64,000 nucleotides of DNA from Simmondsia chinensis (lineage: Eukaryota; Streptophyta; Magnoliopsida; Caryophyllales; Simmondsiaceae): the NCBI GenBank assembly GCA_018398585.1, contig JAGTTD010000011.1, positions 15,429,346-15,493,345 of the forward strand. The letters are read 5' to 3'. Positions 36,701-42,300 of this stretch are shown here, piece after piece. Position numbers and translations under genes: made by a program. Numbering within the stretch: position 1 is the stretch's first letter; each line of letters starts with the position of its first letter. The notes beneath the pieces were generated by a model. That model saw nothing but the letters and a program-made list of their open reading frames with translations. It was not told the DNA's origin and ran no database searches.

Positions 36701-39160
36701 TAGAGTGTTGCTTTAGGCCAAAAGGTTTGGAGTTCAGTTACCCCCTTGATCTTCTCCCTGAGAAGTCCTCGACTTAACTGGCTTTTGTGGTGTGTGGGTC
36801 ACCGCATGGGCCGGGGTTTACCAGGTAATCAGGTTCCTCGTTAGCAAAATTGTTCATTACGTGATAGGTAGTTTTATAATAGCCTCCAAAAAATGAATGT
36901 ATTGTGTTTTGTTTATTAGAACATTCTTACAAATAGGTTTACATGTCTAAAATTATCAACCCGACTTTCAAATTAGTAATTGTATGTTTGTTCATTCAAA
37001 ACTTCTTGTAAAATATACAGCTCAAAATTTCCTAAAAATTGCTAGCTTAAAATCCATTATTTAATAGCCATTACGATGCATATTGCCTTTATTTCATTCC
37101 ATAAGTCAGAGGTTGATTGAGAAATTGTCTTTGATCTCTTATGCATCTAGTTGCCAAAAATTGGTTTTGTAATTTGAATTCTTGAGTAAGGAATGTTGTG
37201 CTGAGTATTGGAAACAAATGGCTATTTCGCTCGAACATCCTTTGCAGTTGAGATTAAAAGCTCTAAGAGTGGCCTATGGACAGCTCCTGGATCGAAGTGG
37301 AGGTCCATTCTAAATTCTGTTGCCAAGCATGTTTCACAGGTATGCTAGGAAATTTTCCTGACCTTTCATATGTGCTATTCTTCTGACTATTTGCTGCCTT
37401 TCTTTGATATTTAATGTCCATGTTGAGGAGTGCTGAAATAGAGAGTTGCATGCATGCCTGCTTAGGGATGAGAGAGCGTTCAGTTCACTGCAAATTGGAT
37501 CAAAACCTTTCTTCTGTTATCAAGCTCCTGGATAGCCGTGTTCCCAACGTTTGACAACTTTGTCATGAAACATGTATCCTAAGGTTTTCTAAAATTCTTA
37601 CTTTTTTACAACTTTGTTGTGAAACACGTACCTATGTAGGGTAAGAATACTTGGATGTTAATATGACGCTTGGAAAAATCAAATTAGACCAAAAATATCG
37701 AAAAATATTAGAAATTTCCGAATCTAACCTTTGCGCACATGCCCGTCTCTATTCTTGTAGTTGAGTCTGGGAGATGCAACACAAAAGAAAAGATTTAATG
37801 ATCATAGAAGATTTCGTATCTTATTAGATTTTTATAGATTAATTGATTGGATTATATTAGAATATATCCTTAAAGTCGATAAGATATTTTAGTCTTGTTT
37901 TAGTTAGTAGGATAATTTAGTTCTTTTTCTTATTTTTCTCTTTAGCTATCAAATAGGGTTTAGCATTTTTTATAAATAGAGCTTCGTAAGTCATTAGTTT
38001 TAAGTTTTAATGAAATAAAATTGATTTTTTTTTGAGTAGCAAGTTTTGCTAAATCAATTTGGTATCAGAGCTCTAGTTTTGGACCGCTGTAGCCACCACT
38101 TTAATGCCGCCTGTTGTGCACGATACTACCGCTGAGTAGTATCTTTTTCTCGCCACTGCCACGGTGTAGTGGTACCTATTCATAATTATTAAAGCTAAAC
38201 CCTATTGGATAACTAAAGAGATAAATAAGAAAAAAGAACTAAATTATCCTACTAACTAAAACAAGGCTAAAATATCTAATTGACTTTAAAGATATATTCT
38301 AATATATTCCTATCAATTAAACTATTAAAATCTAATAAAATATCAAATCTTCTATGATTAGTAAATCTTTTCTTTATGCTTCATCAATTCCCCCAATGTT
38401 CAAAAAAACTCAACCATGAGTTTTAAATAAACGTTGAGAAAGGAAGTTGTAGCAAACATCGCTATGCGTGCAAGGCTCGTCCTGGATGAAGTATAAAACT
38501 TTTGCTTTTGGAGATGTTGACTTAACAAACTATTCAAGAATGATGAAACCAATAAAATCAGAAAACGCATCATCCATATTTTCGAGTAATTGGAAATGTT
38601 GTGATTCTTTGCAATATTCTTCTTCTTTTGCTTCATCTTTCATCTCTTCCTCTTCTTCTTTCACTTCGTTCTCCTCCTCTCCCTCTCCTTCTTTTGCTTC
38701 ATCTTCTTTCTTTATTTTTGATCTCATTTGTTTTTCCTCTTACTTTTGTGGATGATAGTAATTGGGGAGGAAGGTAATATTTTGGATCGGGATTATAAGG
38801 AAGCTCATAAGTGGATGGGGACATTGCATCACAATAAGCCCTAAGATACACTTTGGGCTTGTCTATGGAATTACATACAACTTACCCTTAAGTCTAGAAA
38901 CATAGTAGGCACCGGAATAGGATATATCGTGAAAGAAAATCGGATGCCAAACAAATTACCAAAGATCATAGGGATGCGAAGTGTTACCCTTACCATATAG
39001 CCCATGCTTATTTGACTCGAGATAATCCAACTTTGAGGTTGAAAAGTAAGTGGACCTGAGTCTAATCTTGGATATAGTAGATATATACATATACATACGT
39101 ATACATATATATGTATATGTTGATATATACATATACATACGTATACATATATATGTATAC

Positions 39161-39210
<50 letters not shown>

Positions 39211-39295
39211 GTATATATATGTATGTATATGTATGTATAGGTTCTATCGGGTTTACGAATGTATGAAGTATAGGAACTAGGGTTGGGGTTTTTTT

Positions 39296-39338
<43 letters not shown>

Positions 39339-42300
39339 GGGGGTTTATGAACTTAAATCGATTAGGATTCAATATGAGGCTAAAAATGCAAATTGGATTG
39401 GGGATTTGGTTCGAATTAGGGGTTGCGGATGTTTGATTTGAGGATAAGGGGACAAATCGAAGGTCATTTGCGGACTTAGGGTTCAAATAGTTGGTGGGTT
39501 AGGGTTTAGGTCAAATTAGGGTTTTGAGGAGGAGTAAAGGATTTATCTGGGTTGGAAGGCAATTGAGGACTTCGAGGTCAAAGGTGGGCTAGGCTTTAAC
39601 TATTAGGGTTTTGTTTGAGGTTTGAAGCTTCGAGCTGAGTTAGGGTTTCGAGAATGATGGCATTGGAGATTCTGAGGGTGGTGGGTGGCGGAGGTCAGGT
39701 GGCAACGGTGGTCAATGGCAGTGAGCTGGTAGGTGGGTGGTGGTGCTAAGGTTTCTAAGGTTTTTTTTATTTTTCTCGGGCAGCTAGGTTATTTTTTTTT
39801 TTGTGTAGGGGCTAGTTTTAGTAATAAGGGATAGGTGCTAGTATCCCATGGTAGTGATGGGGTAGAGATACTATTCTGTGGTAGTATTGGCGCTTAAGCG
39901 ATGGCACTAGGTGGTGGCTACAATGTCTCTGTGGCAGCGGTCCAGAACTCAGGCTTTGATAACAAATTGATGTAGCACAATGTGCTACTTAAAAACACTA
40001 CTCGATTTTATTTGATTATTACTTTAAAAAAAAATGAATTATGAAGCTCTATTTATAGAAAAAGCTAAACCCTATTGGATAACTAAAGAGATAACTAAGA
40101 AAAAGAATTAAATTATCATAATAAAACAAGACTAAAATATCTTATTAACTTTAAGTATATATTTATATCTAATCCTATCAATTAATTTATCAAAATCTAA
40201 TAAAATATCAAATATTTTATGATCCGTAAATTGTCTCTTTTGTGCTGCATCACTGGGGCACATAGGTTTTGATATTCACCTCACCCACTGTTTTCTCCTG
40301 TGTAACTGAGTGTGTGCGTCTGCTTTTTGGCGGCAGATATTATCTCTTCACGTTTCTCATAATACATGGTTTGACTTACTAGACAAAGTATCTGTGCTTT
40401 GCTGTTTGCATATCTTTAGAGAAGCAAAAATTTAATAATAATGACAGTGGTTTTAATTCAACGGTCTCGAAAACAGGTGTTGGACGGAGATAACACAGCA
40501 GCTAGGCTAGTTTTCATTACATCATGGCTATTACACGTCACATAATAGCTATTATTTGATTTGACAAAGTCAAGTGAATTAGTGTGAGTGAAAACTCTTT
40601 CTTGTGCTGGTTTCCTAGAGCCTGAATTTTGACGAATTTTATGCTCAGCCAAGGCTTTTTGATGTGAGCGAAAAATATGCATTTTGGAGATAGTTTTTCA
40701 GGAAGGCAAGGATTACATTGAAGGGGATGGGTGGTCTTGCTGGGGTGGGTTACTTACCACTATGCCAATCATGAGAGCTCATGCATGTTGGAGATATACC
40801 TATCCATTTTGTGCTCATGTATTTTCATAGATTCTCAATTTTTTTAGTTTTCTTGCTTCTACTTGCATGGAAAATCTTCAAGGGCTGCTTAATTGCTCCT
40901 AGTTTGTCCAATGATCCATCTCTTAGCTATGATTCACAGGCTTCTTAACTATATAATTCTTCATGCCTGTGAATTGTCTTTTCTTGCTGCGTAATAATAG
41001 TACTCAGGATATGTTTTTATTGTAGGTACCTCTTGTATTGGCTATAAGGGTAGCGTCACTCAAAGGCACAATACGGTTGCACATTAAGCCACCGCCTTCT
41101 GATCAGCTTTGGTTTGGATTCACATCCATGCCCAACATACATTTCCATTTGGAATCTTCTGTTGGGGATCACAAAATTACTAGTGGGCATGTTGCCTCAT
41201 TTTTGATCAGCCGATTTAAGGTTAGAGAGTTCTTCATATTCTTCATCGATTGATTCAGTCTCGCATCGTATGTTTTCTTGTTACATTTAATGCATACAGC
41301 ACAGTGCATTACAGATTCCCAAGACCTTGCCGTGTATTACAACTTGAGGATAACCTTTTGCTGTGATCGGGTATTCTGGATATTTACATCGTGTTGCAGC
41401 AACCATAATTTGTTTTTTTTTTTTTTTTTTAATGAAAATTTGAATAAAAAATCATATGATCATTAATTTGATAATTCTATATGTAAGCACATTTGTACGT
41501 GTTTTAGTAAATAAAACATATGCATACACATTAAGGAGGTCATTACAAAAGTACTATCAATGGAATCAAATCATGTTTAACAGTTGAGACCTGAGTTTCA
41601 CAAAATAGGGTGCTATGGAAATTATGCAATAATGGGTGGTGATAATCACCTCGGCCTTTTCTGAAATAACAAAGCTACTTTTGAAGCCTTGTGTTCGCGA
41701 AAACTTGAAAGAATTAGTCATGCAAAACTGTTTATTTTGATGCCCATTTGATAGTTTTCAATTTGTAAATATAAGTATGTTTTAAAGAATAAGATACAAC
41801 ATATATGCATTATGGAAGCCATTACAAAATCTTGTATGTTAGCGTCTATTGCTTAGCGACTAGCTTAAAATTTATAACAAAATGACCTTTATTTGATTCC
41901 ACAATTCCCTTGAGATATGTTTATTAGACATGCATAAATGGTATGCTGTAGTTGTTACTATTTAAATCATGTTGCAGGCGTCTATTCGCGATACTCTGGT
42001 ACTACCGAATGTTGAAAGTGTTTGCCTCCCATGGATGTTAGCGGAGAAGGATGACTGGATACCCAGGAACGCGGCTCCATTCATATGGATACACCGTGAA
42101 GGGCCAATTGGTCCAACTGCACCAAACGAGTCGTCTAAGCCTCAATCCAGTGAGTTAAACTCGAAATCTGACTATGTCAAGCACCGAATTGGCGAAGAAG
42201 CTGCATCAACTTCTTCTATTCCAAGATCAATAAACATGGCTGCTGGGAGGAGCGAGTCGTTGCAAAACTTGACAACCCCATTGTTAGAGAAGGATGAAAC

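Larger units (their letters stand above)
37772..40252 (-). mobile_element. Aberrant LTR retrotransposon with inverted outer LTRs
   Basis: A perfect CTGGG duplication (37767-37771, 40253-40257) bounds the whole unit. The left end is a 285-bp plus-strand LTR (37772-38056) with a TGGTATCAGAGC site and about 115 bp of leader. It then joins a minus-strand element: truncated LTR (38191-38386), polypurine tract (reversed, 38387-38397), interior, leader, reversed primer site (39953-39966) and a 285-bp LTR (39968-40252). Both outer termini are therefore the same LTR end. No gag or pol was recognised; minus frames near 38400-38730 are Glu/Lys-rich. Template switching during reverse transcription is the likely origin. 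Confidence 0.85.
37340..41025 (+). other. Intron 5 (3.7 kb)
   Basis: GT-AG. Two thirds is the inverted-LTR element at 37772-40252. The rest (37340-37766, 40258-41025) looks like original intron, with no element recognised. Confidence 0.85.

Noticed and set aside
38530..38727. Glu/Lys-rich 65-residue minus-strand frame.
   Set aside because: Low-complexity GAA/GAG repeats within the inverted-LTR element; no start context or domain.
38956..39280. Frames of Ile/Tyr repeats on both strands.
   Set aside because: Direct translation of the TA-rich microsatellite.
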